A DNA stretch of 64,000 nucleotides from a virus. The translations under genes and the position numbers were made by a program. Numbering within the stretch: the stretch's first letter is position 1; each line of letters opens with the position of its first letter. This document shows, piece by piece, positions 32,883 through 41,217 of the stretch. The notes below the pieces were generated by a model that had not been told where the DNA came from, made no database searches, and saw nothing but the letters and a program-made list of their open reading frames with translations. The stretch lies in IMG/VR virus record IMGVR_UViG_3300009506_000122, positions 1-64,000 of that record, one strand, 5' to 3'.

Positions 32883-34029
32883 AATGATCTCCTTCTGGGT
32901 CTATTTCAAACCCGAATTGTATTTCTTCTCGTTCAAAACCAAACTCAATCGCCTCACGCTCAAAGCCATACATAGCAAATTGTATCGGTGGACCTGTTGT
33001 AGTTGTACTAAACGTACTCGTGGATGACATTGTCGAGGTCGTTGTGCTAAACGTACTCGTGGAACTTGCTGTCGAACTCGTTGAGGACGATGTGCTAACA
33101 GTACTTGTGGTCGTGCTGGTTGTTGATGTAGACGAAGACGAAGACACCGTTGAGGACGTAGTACTCGTAGTCGTACTGGTCGTTGAGGACGTAGTTGTAG
33201 TAGTGGTCGTCATTGAATCGTCAAGGACCAGTCTATCTATATACAGAAAATGTCCTACCGTACCAGGCCAGTCGTGAATGATCTGTAATCTAAACTCTCC
33301 GTTCTGAACATAGTTGTTAGTGTATATAAACCATGATCTTTGCTCGTCTGAGGCTCTGCTTATCAGTTGATTATAGGGTAAATCAACCCATTGTGCCTGA
33401 GTAAAATTCCAAGCTCTGACGAAGACCTGATGTGCAGGATTTCCACTATAATACCCTTCAAATCTGACACCAAACGAAGGTATTGACGGGATATTTTCAA
33501 AGTGAAACTCGTAATTATACCCCGGATTAGCAACTGTTTCATTCAGTACCAGATATGTTCCATCAGCAATCCTTGTGTCTTCTACCGATCCGCTGTTTAC
33601 CGATCCAGCATTTATTACAAGGTGATTGACATAGTACCATGGAATACCCGTTGTCGTGGTTGTGGACGTGGTACTGCTTGACGTACTCGTGGTCAACGTG
33701 CTTGTCGTAGTCGTTGTGGATGTCGTTGACGAAGTCGTGGTTGAGAACGTGGTTGATGTTGTCGAGGACGTGGTAGTTGATACCGTACTCGAAGTAGTGG
33801 ATGTGGTAGTGCTTGTCGTGGACGTGGTACTCGAAGTCGAAGACGTTGTTTCACTTGTGGTTGTGGACGTCTGTGTACTCGTAGTGGATGAAGTCGTGGT
33901 CGTAGTTGTAGTACTTGTGGTGGAAGTTTCACCAGGTTCAGTTGTAGTGGTCGTGCTGAATGTCGAAGTTGTGGTTGACGTAGTCGTAGACGTAGTACTC
34001 GAAGTCTCCGACGTTGTCGTGGTGGACAT
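32872..34029 (-). CDS. Thr/Ser-rich virion protein, C-terminal part (frameshifted from the gene at 34217-37063)
   Basis: The part from the first ATG codes 385 residues, but the frame is open far upstream and continues the Thr-rich reading of the gene at 34217. Removing one copy of the 16-bp duplication at 34212-34243 joins both into one protein of about 1391 residues. This part holds Thr/Ser tract, a globular beta domain (about 150-275, starting IPWYYVNHLVINAG, possibly carbohydrate-binding), another Thr/Ser tract, and a C-terminal tip with a short repeat (GFEREAIEF, GFEREEIQF, GFEID). The ATG at 34029 is itself inside the tract, so it is a poor start. Likely an exposed appendage or fibre. 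Confidence 0.65.
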   Translation of the reverse strand: MSTTTTSETSSTTSTTTSTTTSTFSTTTTTEPGETSTTSTTTTTTTSSTTSTQTSTTTSETTSSTSSTTSTTSTTTSTTSSTVSTTTSSTTSTTFSTTTSSTTSTTTTTSTLTTSTSSSTTSTTTTTGIPWYYVNHLVINAGSVNSGSVEDTRIADGTYLVLNETVANPGYNYEFHFENIPSIPSFGVRFEGYYSGNPAHQVFVRAWNFTQAQWVDLPYNQLISRASDEQRSWFIYTNNYVQNGEFRLQIIHDWPGTVGHFLYIDRLVLDDSMTTTTTTTSSTTSTTTSTTSSTVSSSSSTSTTSTTTSTVSTSSSTSSTASSTSTFSTTTSTMSSTSTFSTTTTGPPIQFAMYGFEREAIEFGFEREEIQFGFEIDPEGDHYGD

Positions 34030-34211
34030 TGTGGTTGTTGTAGTAGAACTCGAGGACGTTGTAGATGTCTGAGTAGTCGTAGACGTAGTACTCGAAGTCG
34101 AGGACGTTGTCTCACTTGTAGTAGTTGAGGACTGAGTTGTTGTGGTTGAGCTGGTTGTTGTTGTAGTCGTTGTGGACGTAGTAGACGTTTCACCAGGCTC
34201 AGTCGTAGTTG

Positions 34212-34243
34212 TGGTACTAAAGGTTGATGGTACTAAAGGTTGA
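34212..34243. repeat. 16-bp perfect tandem duplication causing a frameshift
   Basis: TGGTACTAAAGGTTGA occurs twice in direct tandem (34212-34227 and 34228-34243). 16 is not a multiple of three. On the - strand the second copy brings in the stop that ends the upstream frame as STFSTINL, while a single copy would read STFSTTTTTEPGETS and continue for another 440 residues. Confidence 0.9.
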
Positions 34244-37063
34244 CGTGGTCGTGGACGTAGTACTCGTAGTCGAGGACGTTGTCTCGCTCGTGGTGGTACT
34301 GCTAAAGGTTGACGTAGTGGAGGACGTGGTCGTGGACGTAGTGGTACTGGTCGTAGTCGTGGTCGATGTCGATGTTTCTGTACTTGTGGTCGTGGATGTG
34401 ATAGTACTGGTCGTGCTTGACGTGGTTGTTGTCAAAGTTGACGTAGTCGTGGACGTGGTGGTACTTGACGTGGACGTAGTTGTACTTGACGTGGAACTGG
34501 TGGTCTCACTCGTGGTTGTTGTGCTGAATGTAGATGTTGTGGAGCTTGTGGTAGTCGTAGTAGTCGTGGATGAAGTACTTGTCTCACCAGGCTCCGTTGT
34601 GGTTGTTGTGCTGAAAGTTGACGTTGAAGACATCGTACTCGTAGTCGAGGACGATGTAGTGGACGTTGTCGAAGACGTGGTTGACGTAGTCGTAATTGAC
34701 GTTGTCGAGGTCGTGGATGAGGTACTCGAAGTTGAGGTTGTACTCGTAGTCGTGGTCGTGGTCGAGAATGTTGTAGTAGAACTGATTGTACTTGTGGTGG
34801 ATGAAGTCGTGGTTGACGTAGTCGTGGTTGTAGTACTTGTAGTGGTCGTAGCACCAGTATCCCAATTCAAAATAACGATACCAGAATCATTACTACTATT
34901 GGTAATATCTGTCCAGTCACAAGAAATAGCATCAGTAGAATTATACCGCTGAATAAGGGCAGTTGCTCCACCAGGCGTAACACTTCCCTGATAATATTCA
35001 ACCTCATCAAGTGTAAAATCCCCACTTGGAGTTGGGTCTGTCACTTGATCGTAAATATTAACAACTGATAGTATCCAATCCCCAACTTGATCTGGAGTAG
35101 CACTACCAGTAGTAATATCAGTATCAAGGCTGTAATCCGCTATTGGATCAACTTGAGATACGCCACTTAAAGCATACACGAATACAGAACTAAAAGATGT
35201 GTTTACTGTGAATGTATGACCACTACCTACTGTTGGATTTAAGCAGTAATAGAACGTAACATACTGACCACCAGTTGTATCTGATGGTCCAAGCTCGGTC
35301 CAACTATTACCTTTACTATCTTCAAAACTGTGGGTTACATTATAAAACGCAACGCCCACAATTATAAAATCAGCTCCAGTAGTGTCTATTGCTCCAGTGA
35401 CATTAGCAGTAGCCCCAGAAGCCTTTACTTGAGCAACTATGTCAATAAGAGGGGCAGGAGGACCAGTAGTAGTCGTAGTCGAGGTTGTCGAGGTCGTGGT
35501 ACTCGAAGTTGTAGACGACCGTGTAGTCGTGGACGTGGTACTCGAAGTTGAGGTTGTACTCGAAGTTGAGGATGTAGTAGTTGAAGACTTAGTAACCGTA
35601 GTCGTGGACGTGGTACTCGTAGTCGAGGTTGTCGAGGTCGTAGTTGTAGGTTGTTTCGTGGGTTCTTCATAAGTGTCAGTCCTAATGGTGATATTATCAA
35701 TGAAGCCCTCAACTGTTTGAGAGTCCCCACCAAACATACCTACCATTAATTCATCTACTGTCCACGATTGAGCGGAACCAGTAATACCACCAGAACCTAT
35801 CACATCACCATTTATTTTAGCTTCCCAAGTGTAATCACTTAAATCCCATTTTAATTGAAATACATAACGACTACCTACTCTAAGTTTTGGTCCAGGTATA
35901 TAATTAGAAGTCCCATCATGACTAACCACAATTTGAACAATAGCATCCCCAGCACCTTTATAAAGCATAAATTGTCCGGGGCTATTGACACCGCCAGCAC
36001 CATACAATCTTAGAAAATACTTCTCATTTCCACCGGTAGTAATACCACTTCCATGATGATATTCAGCGGTCACAAAAACTGTGCTAAGATTTCCTAAACC
36101 AAGATGTTCTACATAAGCATCTCTCCTTGTGCTTGAATCGTCATAACATTGAGCCCTCAAACATTGACTATCCCACCCTTGAGGATATCCCAAATTAGAT
36201 GTTGCATAATCCTCATCCATGACACAGTTAGCATGTTCAAGCGTCTCTCCCTCGCTCCATGTTTCTTCATACCCTGAACCTTCAAATCTTTCATCCCAAA
36301 CAACCGCAGGTACTGGTTCAGTTGTGGTTGTAGAGGTCGTAGTACTGGTGGTTGTCGAGGTCGTACTACTTGAGGACGTAGTACTTGAGGTCATAGTACT
36401 GGTGGTTGTAGAGGACGTACTACTGGTGGTTGAAGTCGTAGACGAGGTCGTAGACGAAGACACCGTTGAGGACGTAGTACTCGTAGTCGAGGACGTGGTA
36501 GTTGTAGTACTTGTAGTGGACGTTATTGAATAAATTGTAACTGTGGAAGCAACGGTGTTATTTAATGGTGTATTACCATTGGTTACGTTGACTACCCTAA
36601 AAGAATAGACACCTCCTGCAACAGCATTTTCTGGGGATAGTCCCCATTGAGCTTCAATCCAGTCGCCAGAAGATATACTCAAAGTACCTGAATCTGGGAG
36701 AGTATTATCACTCTCATTCATGCGGGCAGTGCCAGTCCCACCGCAACCTGCGGGAGCTGTGGCAATTCTCAGAGTTCCAGTACCATCATCAGAAGCTATC
36801 CCACTTACATCAGTCCAACATATTTCTGAGACATCTGAAACATCATTCCAACCCAAAGCATCACGTTGCCATTGAAGTTTTACTTGGGCGGCATTGGGAG
36901 CTTTATTACATGCTAAAGTTAAAGAATACCCAATTTGAACACACAGAATAAACTTATCAGTTGTTAGCCAATCAGTAAAAACGCCATTATCAGCAGTTTG
37001 TCCAGTCCAGTCTTCACCGGCAAGACGAGAGTTGGCGTGGGTATCAATGTAATAAGTTCCCAT
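34217..37063 (-). CDS. giant mucin-like Thr/Ser-rich virion protein, N-terminal part
   Basis: 948 residues. Order of parts: N-terminal beta domain (about 1-180), Thr/Ser tract, a lectin-like beta domain (about 255-475, from VVWDERFEGSGYEETW), Thr/Ser tract, a second beta domain (about 540-740, from PLIDIVAQVKASG), then about 200 residues of Thr/Ser with occasional Thr-Glu-Pro-Gly-Glu spacers. Codons for Thr and Ser vary freely, so selection is on the protein, not on a DNA microsatellite. The frame is cut by a 16-bp duplication. Beads on flexible mucin-like strings suggest a fibre or decoration and a natural target for the O-glycosylation genes that follow. Confidence 0.75.
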   Translation of the reverse strand: MGTYYIDTHANSRLAGEDWTGQTADNGVFTDWLTTDKFILCVQIGYSLTLACNKAPNAAQVKLQWQRDALGWNDVSDVSEICWTDVSGIASDDGTGTLRIATAPAGCGGTGTARMNESDNTLPDSGTLSISSGDWIEAQWGLSPENAVAGGVYSFRVVNVTNGNTPLNNTVASTVTIYSITSTTSTTTTTSSTTSTTSSTVSSSTTSSTTSTTSSTSSTTTSTMTSSTTSSSSTTSTTTSTTTSTTTTEPVPAVVWDERFEGSGYEETWSEGETLEHANCVMDEDYATSNLGYPQGWDSQCLRAQCYDDSSTRRDAYVEHLGLGNLSTVFVTAEYHHGSGITTGGNEKYFLRLYGAGGVNSPGQFMLYKGAGDAIVQIVVSHDGTSNYIPGPKLRVGSRYVFQLKWDLSDYTWEAKINGDVIGSGGITGSAQSWTVDELMVGMFGGDSQTVEGFIDNITIRTDTYEEPTKQPTTTTSTTSTTSTTSTTTVTKSSTTTSSTSSTTSTSSTTSTTTRSSTTSSTTTSTTSTTTTTGPPAPLIDIVAQVKASGATANVTGAIDTTGADFIIVGVAFYNVTHSFEDSKGNSWTELGPSDTTGGQYVTFYYCLNPTVGSGHTFTVNTSFSSVFVYALSGVSQVDPIADYSLDTDITTGSATPDQVGDWILSVVNIYDQVTDPTPSGDFTLDEVEYYQGSVTPGGATALIQRYNSTDAISCDWTDITNSSNDSGIVILNWDTGATTTTSTTTTTTSTTTSSTTSTISSTTTFSTTTTTTSTTSTSSTSSTTSTTSITTTSTTSSTTSTTSSSTTSTMSSTSTFSTTTTTEPGETSTSSTTTTTTTSSTTSTFSTTTTSETTSSTSSTTTSTSSTTTSTTTSTLTTTTSSTTSTITSTTTSTETSTSTTTTTSTTTSTTTSSTTSTFSSTTTSETTSSTTSTTSTTTSTFSTINL

Positions 37064-37073
37064 GATTTAATTC

Positions 37074-37433
37074 CTATATATCGATTAGGTCATGTTCGAT
37101 AGTACAGTCTGGCGAATTAGCTTTTAATGGGTCTTGCAAACACCGAAATGGTCTATCAAATTTTGCTTGACATTTCCACTGACCATGGGCATTTCTTTCA
37201 AGCATGTTGCACTTTCCTTCATCGTCATTACCATACGGACTATGAGGATAATCAAGACAACAATCCCCACAAAAATTGCATCTGACCCGTTTAATTTCTA
37301 TGGGATTACCTGGCACACGATGAACTAACATTTCCAGGCCAGCAATCAACGAAATTTCCTGATCTTGAGCCCAATCGGGAAGATTCAAGATCATGTCTTT
37401 CACGGCTTTTTTGAATTTAGTATAGCTTGCCAT
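37074..37433 (-). CDS. Cys-rich protein (YkgJ-like metal-binding)
   Basis: 119 residues behind GGGAG. RVRCNFCGDCCLDYPHSPY has the CXXCXXCC layout of YkgJ-type proteins, thought to bind zinc or an iron-sulfur cluster, and further Cys residues follow (GKCNMLE, WKCQAKF, FRCLQDP). The family role is unknown. It lies between a secreted protein and the giant Thr-rich protein and is preceded by a strong hairpin. Confidence 0.68.
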   Translation of the reverse strand: MASYTKFKKAVKDMILNLPDWAQDQEISLIAGLEMLVHRVPGNPIEIKRVRCNFCGDCCLDYPHSPYGNDDEGKCNMLERNAHGQWKCQAKFDRPFRCLQDPLKANSPDCTIEHDLIDI

Positions 37434-37445
37434 TTTTAGTCTCCC

Positions 37446-37471
37446 GGTAGGGAGAGCGAACTCTCCCTACC
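37446..37471. terminator. perfect 11-bp hairpin with 4-base loop
   Basis: GGTAGGGAGAG (37446-37456) and CTCTCCCTACC (37461-37471) around CGAA; on the - strand the loop is TTCG. No U-run follows in the - direction, where GGGAG, the ribosome site of the gene at 37433, begins just after the stem. It may be a partial terminator, an RNA-stability element or a translational attenuator. Confidence 0.55.
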
Positions 37472-37489
37472 ATACATTCCCGTCACTAA

Positions 37490-37927
37490 CTACCCTGTAC
37501 TTGCAGGTTTCAGGTTTCGAATTACCCCGGGAGGTACATAAAACCTTATACCGAAAGGGTCCCCGGTACCATCTCCATTAACATCCCCTGCTATGTTAGG
37601 ATCGTCAGACCAACCTACCACACTTTCGAGAGACGTAGAAGCATCAATAATTCTCCAAGTTTTAACACCTACATAATACTGCCCCTCATTAGTCAGCGTG
37701 ATTACAGTTTGAAGTTCTGAACCTCTCCAAACAGAGACAGGATTTGCCTTGTTCGGATCTGTCAAAGCGTTGGCTATAAAAACTTCATACTCAACAGACC
37801 CAGAATCAACTGCAACAGGATCCCATGTAACTGTCGTTTGATTTGCAGTATGCCATGTTAAAGCGTATAACTGTGTTACAGGAATAAAGAAAAGCAGAAC
37901 GAACCAGATTAAGAATTTCTTTTTCAT
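37490..37927 (-). CDS. secreted FN3/Ig-like protein
   Basis: About 145 residues from the ATG at 37927 behind GGAGGT. A signal peptide is clear: KKKFLIWFVLLFFIPVTQLYA. The mature part (ALTWHTANQTTVTWDPV, YEVFIANAL, TNEGQYYVGVKTW) has the strand pattern of a fibronectin type III domain. A phage protein with a signal peptide may stay on the host envelope for superinfection exclusion, or have been taken from a host gene. It lies downstream of the lysis genes. Confidence 0.72.
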   Translation of the reverse strand: MKKKFLIWFVLLFFIPVTQLYALTWHTANQTTVTWDPVAVDSGSVEYEVFIANALTDPNKANPVSVWRGSELQTVITLTNEGQYYVGVKTWRIIDASTSLESVVGWSDDPNIAGDVNGDGTGDPFGIRFYVPPGVIRNLKPASTG

Positions 37928-38054
37928 TGACGTTACCTCCAAAATAAGTTAATATTTGTTTTAGACTTGGGGACTTCGCTATATTGGCAAGGTAATTGCG
38001 ATTACTCATTTAATCGACTTATTGTCCGCCGTTGCCATAGCTAAGCCCCCTTGT

Positions 38055-38240
38055 CTATTCTGGAATGTCAGGTAAGGGTGTAGCCACGTTCTTATTGAAC
38101 CGTTCTCGTTCAGAGTTGAGTAACTCCTCGAGCTGTTCATCAGTTAATCCCGCCTGACGTCCAGAAGCGAAGTAGATTTGTAAACCTAACTTCGCAAGCT
38201 CCGTAAGGGCTGCTACTGTTACCGAAACCGCTGGTGCCAT
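38055..38240 (-). CDS. small hypothetical protein in the lysis region
   Basis: 61 residues behind AGGAGGTG. The N-terminal half is hydrophobic and helical (VSVTVAALTELAKLGLQIYF), the C-terminal half charged (LTDEQLEELLNSERERFNK). Similar small proteins occur next to phage holin genes. Function unknown. Confidence 0.6.
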   Translation of the reverse strand: MAPAVSVTVAALTELAKLGLQIYFASGRQAGLTDEQLEELLNSERERFNKNVATPLPDIPE

Positions 38241-38260
38241 GTAAACACCTCCTTTCTTCC

Positions 38261-38614
38261 TTATTGCACAACCATTGTCTGGAGTTGTGTTAGAAGATTA
38301 TAGATTTGCTGTTCCTGTGCAAGTGTTGGATTACCAAGCTGAACTCCTTGATCGTATGCAGGAATCAAAAGTTGCAACGTTTCAAGAATAGGCTTTTTAG
38401 ATCGCAACACTTTCTTCTGACCCTCTGTCAGATTAGGATTAGCTGCCATTATCATGTAGTCCTCGTGCTGTGCGTTGTAGACCTGGTACATATACGCCAA
38501 TTTCTGCTTAGGTGTCATTTCAGACCACGAGGGCGCATTTTTAGCAGTACACGCCGATAATAGCAGTAAAAGGATTAAGAGTAAAGACACGATTGTAAAT
38601 TTTTTTCTAACCAT
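38261..38614 (-). CDS. lipoprotein in the lysis region (possible o-spanin)
   Basis: About 117 residues from the ATG at 38614, behind GGGAGG. The N-terminus RKKFTIVSLLLILLLLLSAC has the basic end, hydrophobic core and LSAC lipobox of a lipoprotein, with Cys as the acylated residue. The mature part is helical and Gln-rich. Its position directly after the holin candidate and endolysin suggests an outer-membrane lysis or spanin-like protein; it is longer than typical Rz1. Confidence 0.68.
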   Translation of the reverse strand: MVRKKFTIVSLLLILLLLLSACTAKNAPSWSEMTPKQKLAYMYQVYNAQHEDYMIMAANPNLTEGQKKVLRSKKPILETLQLLIPAYDQGVQLGNPTLAQEQQIYNLLTQLQTMVVQ

Positions 38615-38915
38615 CACTACTACCTCCCTTACCATTTAGTTGTTTCACTTGTAGCTCCAAACTCTCCTTGTCTGTTTGTGCCTTTGAACTTCTAAAAGCC
38701 CAAACAACGATAGGATAAATTACGGAACCAAGCAAAAAACCAAGAATAGTGTCAACTATTCTCATGTTCTCTTGTGGAACATGAGTAAAGGTTACTCCAT
38801 AGAAGTAACCCGACACCAAGAGAATGATAATAGTTGAGAAGATCATCTCAAACAATCCTCTTTTTTTCACGATTGGTTTTTTGCCTTCCTTAGCCGACGT
38901 TTTACTATCTTCCAT
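38607..38915 (-). CDS. holin-like membrane protein
   Basis: 102 residues behind AAGGAGGT. Two hydrophobic helices are visible: FSTIIILLVSGYFYGVTF and ILGFLLGSVIYPIVVWAF, followed by the FRSSKAQTDKES tail typical of small two-span phage holin-like proteins. It would form the membrane lesion timing lysis. Neighbours are an M15 peptidase and a lipoprotein. Confidence 0.68.
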   Translation of the reverse strand: MEDSKTSAKEGKKPIVKKRGLFEMIFSTIIILLVSGYFYGVTFTHVPQENMRIVDTILGFLLGSVIYPIVVWAFRSSKAQTDKESLELQVKQLNGKGGSSDG

Positions 38916-38926
38916 TTCAAACCTCC

Positions 38927-39364
38927 TTAGGGATGAATTAATTTAACGCCCAGCTTCTTCTTATCGTGATTTCTACAATCAATATGAAGCCAAGTAACGT
39001 CTAATTCGATTGCGGTTATATATTTAAACGCATACTTATCGTTACTTCGAATATCGAGCCTGACCTCTTCCGCTTCAACGTTTTTGAATTTACAATCTAA
39101 TGCTCTTCCAAATCTGTGCTGACTAAAAACAGCACCAACGGTACAGTTATGCGGTCTAAATCCTCGATAATTATTTGCATTGTCAGTTCTCCACAACCAA
39201 TCATTGACCACCATAGTACCATACCGTTCTCGAAGCATGTCGGCTGTAAAGAGGATTCTGTTATCGATTAATATCCACATCATATCCCCAAGTTGTGGAT
39301 AAACTTCTTTGTAGTAATCTCGGGGAAACATTTCTTGCAGTTTAAAATATTTAGGAATATACAT
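38927..39364 (-). CDS. M15-type peptidase, endolysin candidate
   Basis: About 145 residues; the ATG at 39364 overlaps the previous stop (TGATG). SQHRFGRALDCKF (His83, Asp90) and WLHID (His127, Asp129) give the zinc ligands and catalytic residues of D-Ala-D-Ala carboxypeptidase/L-Ala-D-Glu endopeptidase (peptidase M15) enzymes used as endolysins. No signal peptide, so release needs the holin. Confidence 0.8.
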   Translation of the reverse strand: MYIPKYFKLQEMFPRDYYKEVYPQLGDMMWILIDNRILFTADMLRERYGTMVVNDWLWRTDNANNYRGFRPHNCTVGAVFSQHRFGRALDCKFKNVEAEEVRLDIRSNDKYAFKYITAIELDVTWLHIDCRNHDKKKLGVKLIHP

Positions 39365-39828
39365 CACCTTTTCTTCCTGTTAAAGTTAGAATCATCGTTC
39401 ATAGGATACTTATTAACATGCTTAAAAACTTGATCCATAAGTATCTTCTGTTCACTTGTGACCTCATCAACACGTTTGATAAGCTGGTTCGTTTCACCTT
39501 CATGCTTACTCAAATCAGCCTTAATCTCAAACTTTACAATTTCCAGATTCCTTCTCATTTCTCCAACTGAGGTGTACGTTGACAGTTGCATTCCTAACAT
39601 AAAAATCAGTACAGTAATCAGTACAGAGACCAAGACATAGAACGGTTTTACTTTCAATCTCGTATCAACCTCCTTAAATAGTTTTTCCGTCGTGTCGCAT
39701 TGACGATTCAGCTTCGTGCAAACAAATTCCAAGTCTTTTGTCGCCTTTATCAAGTCCTCTCTAAGACCTGGATGCTGGTCACAAAGTTCGCATTTTCGAA
39801 TGCCTGATTGATCTTTTTCATCAGTCAA
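39364..39828 (-). CDS. membrane-anchored coiled-coil protein
   Basis: 154 residues. An N-terminal Cys pair (CELC), a helical stretch, a single hydrophobic helix (FYVLVSVLITVLIFMLGMQL, about 74-93) and a C-terminal coiled coil. This is the layout of an i-spanin or of an adaptor for the lysis system; other roles are possible. It lies directly upstream of the endolysin. Confidence 0.6.
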   Translation of the reverse strand: MTDEKDQSGIRKCELCDQHPGLREDLIKATKDLEFVCTKLNRQCDTTEKLFKEVDTRLKVKPFYVLVSVLITVLIFMLGMQLSTYTSVGEMRRNLEIVKFEIKADLSKHEGETNQLIKRVDEVTSEQKILMDQVFKHVNKYPMNDDSNFNRKKR

Positions 39829-39845
39829 GTTATATCACCTCCTTT

Positions 39846-40130
39846 CTATACCGTAGAGACCACAACTGTGGTCGTGTTTACGTTTGTTCCCCCTGCGACA
39901 GGCGGATAAGTTGTCGTGGTTGATGATGTAGCCGTCGTAGTCGTTGAGGAGGTTGTTGTTGATTGTGTGTTCGTTGTGGTAGTAGAGGACGTTGTGGAAC
40001 TCATAGTGGTTGTCGTTCTCTCGTCTAACCACTCGATTGTCTGATACGTCACACGAACATTAGGGGAATTAAAATCTTCTTCCAAATATTCTATGGACGT
40101 ATAAGTATTTCTAACTGTGACATTAGGCAT
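39846..40130 (-). CDS. small virion protein with internal Thr/Ser tract
   Basis: 94 residues. The first 38 residues form a short two-repeat beta unit (TVRNTYTSIEYLEEDF, then VRVTYQTIEWLDER). A Thr/Ser tract of about 35 residues follows, then PPVAGGTNVNTTTVVVSTV. The tract shares composition with the tails of the main virion proteins. Confidence 0.65.
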   Translation of the reverse strand: MPNVTVRNTYTSIEYLEEDFNSPNVRVTYQTIEWLDERTTTTMSSTTSSTTTTNTQSTTTSSTTTTATSSTTTTYPPVAGGTNVNTTTVVVSTV

Positions 40131-40139
40131 TTATATTTC

Positions 40140-41207
40140 CTAAGGTGCTGTTGTCGTAGTCGTGGAAGTTGTACTTGTCGTGGTAGTTCCAAGATAAGTT
40201 GCTTCTATCCCAGCTTCCATACTATTTAATTTTGCTTGTGTCCAGGGGTTGGAATCATTGGGATCATCATCCCAACAGTCAAAGATAAAACTATATGTTG
40301 CTCCTAATGTTCTTTCTCCTACTGACGCACTATAATCGGAGCCTCCTTGTCTAACAAAATGTCTTACTTTACCCGGAGCAATATCTCCATATCTCTTTAC
40401 CATTGACTTAATCTGCATGCCTTTAATAACGTTCGCTGATGGGGCAGTTATTGTATAGGAGTCTTTCTGTCCTTCTGTATCGGATTCATTATAAGATGAA
40501 TCTCCATCTGGAGCTACTTCATCAATTTCAACATAATGATCCCCAGCACCAAGAGGAGACCACTCAGTATAACTACCGTCAGCGTCAGGCATTACCCCTA
40601 ACACCTTGCAAGGACCATGTCTTGTGTCGCTGTCAATATAAAAATCATTGAAGTAAGTCACCCATCCAAGATTATAAACTCCAGCTAAATAAACTCGATC
40701 AATTAAATTTGTGCCCTTACTTGTATCCACAGACGTGTACTCTGCTGAAAGTTCATTGTCTATCCAAACTCTAAATTCTCCAGTAGTATCGTGTATTTTA
40801 GCGTACACTTCCATATAATGCCAAGTATAGTTTTGATAAGGAATACTACCCGCCGCACCAAGAACCGCACTATTAAAACGAACTCCAAGTGGATAACGGG
40901 CGGTGTTCCAACACACATTACAATGAATTGTACTCTGGTAAGCGAATCCAACAAAGCAATGGTTTGTCCAATATGATGGATCAGTAGCAGTATTGACGTA
41001 AAAAGAAAACCCCACATACATGTCCGCTCTCGCAAGAGAAGCAGGCAGAATTAATATTTGATCCGCTGTATTTGTTCTAAACGAAGATTGGGAATGTGGA
41101 CTTCTATAAATACCAGTACTTATTTGAAGATTATTACTTCCATTCCACAACGTTCTATGATTAGCTGTGTCTATATTTTGAAAGCTATCCAGAAATAATA
41201 AAGCCAT
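40140..41207 (-). CDS. lectin-like tail protein with Thr/Ser C-terminus
   Basis: 355 residues. The first 200 residues have the beta-sandwich pattern of concanavalin-like domains (LFLDSFQNIDTANHRTLWN, YVGFSFYVNTATDPSYWTN, FRVWIDNELSAEYT, DFYIDSD), which often bind glycans. The second half resembles phage tail proteins of unknown role. It ends TTTTSTTSTTTTTAP, a short Thr/Ser tail. Probably an adsorption protein. Confidence 0.7.
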   Translation of the reverse strand: MALLFLDSFQNIDTANHRTLWNGSNNLQISTGIYRSPHSQSSFRTNTADQILILPASLARADMYVGFSFYVNTATDPSYWTNHCFVGFAYQSTIHCNVCWNTARYPLGVRFNSAVLGAAGSIPYQNYTWHYMEVYAKIHDTTGEFRVWIDNELSAEYTSVDTSKGTNLIDRVYLAGVYNLGWVTYFNDFYIDSDTRHGPCKVLGVMPDADGSYTEWSPLGAGDHYVEIDEVAPDGDSSYNESDTEGQKDSYTITAPSANVIKGMQIKSMVKRYGDIAPGKVRHFVRQGGSDYSASVGERTLGATYSFIFDCWDDDPNDSNPWTQAKLNSMEAGIEATYLGTTTTSTTSTTTTTAP

Positions 41208-41217
41208 TATATCTCTC

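Noticed and set aside
33693-34193. - strand frame rich in Arg, Gln, Pro and Leu in the tract region
   Set aside because: It is a shifted reading of the Thr/Ser tract with no folded domain or ribosome site.
33020-36533. Long + strand open frames rich in Val and Asp opposite the Thr/Ser gene
   Set aside because: They are the reverse reading of ACN/TCN codons (GTN, GAN); no ribosome sites, and the - strand frame has globular domains.
34224-36533. CRISPR-like or microsatellite array in the repetitive region
   Set aside because: No constant repeat with unique spacers; the repetition follows Thr/Ser codons with variable third positions.
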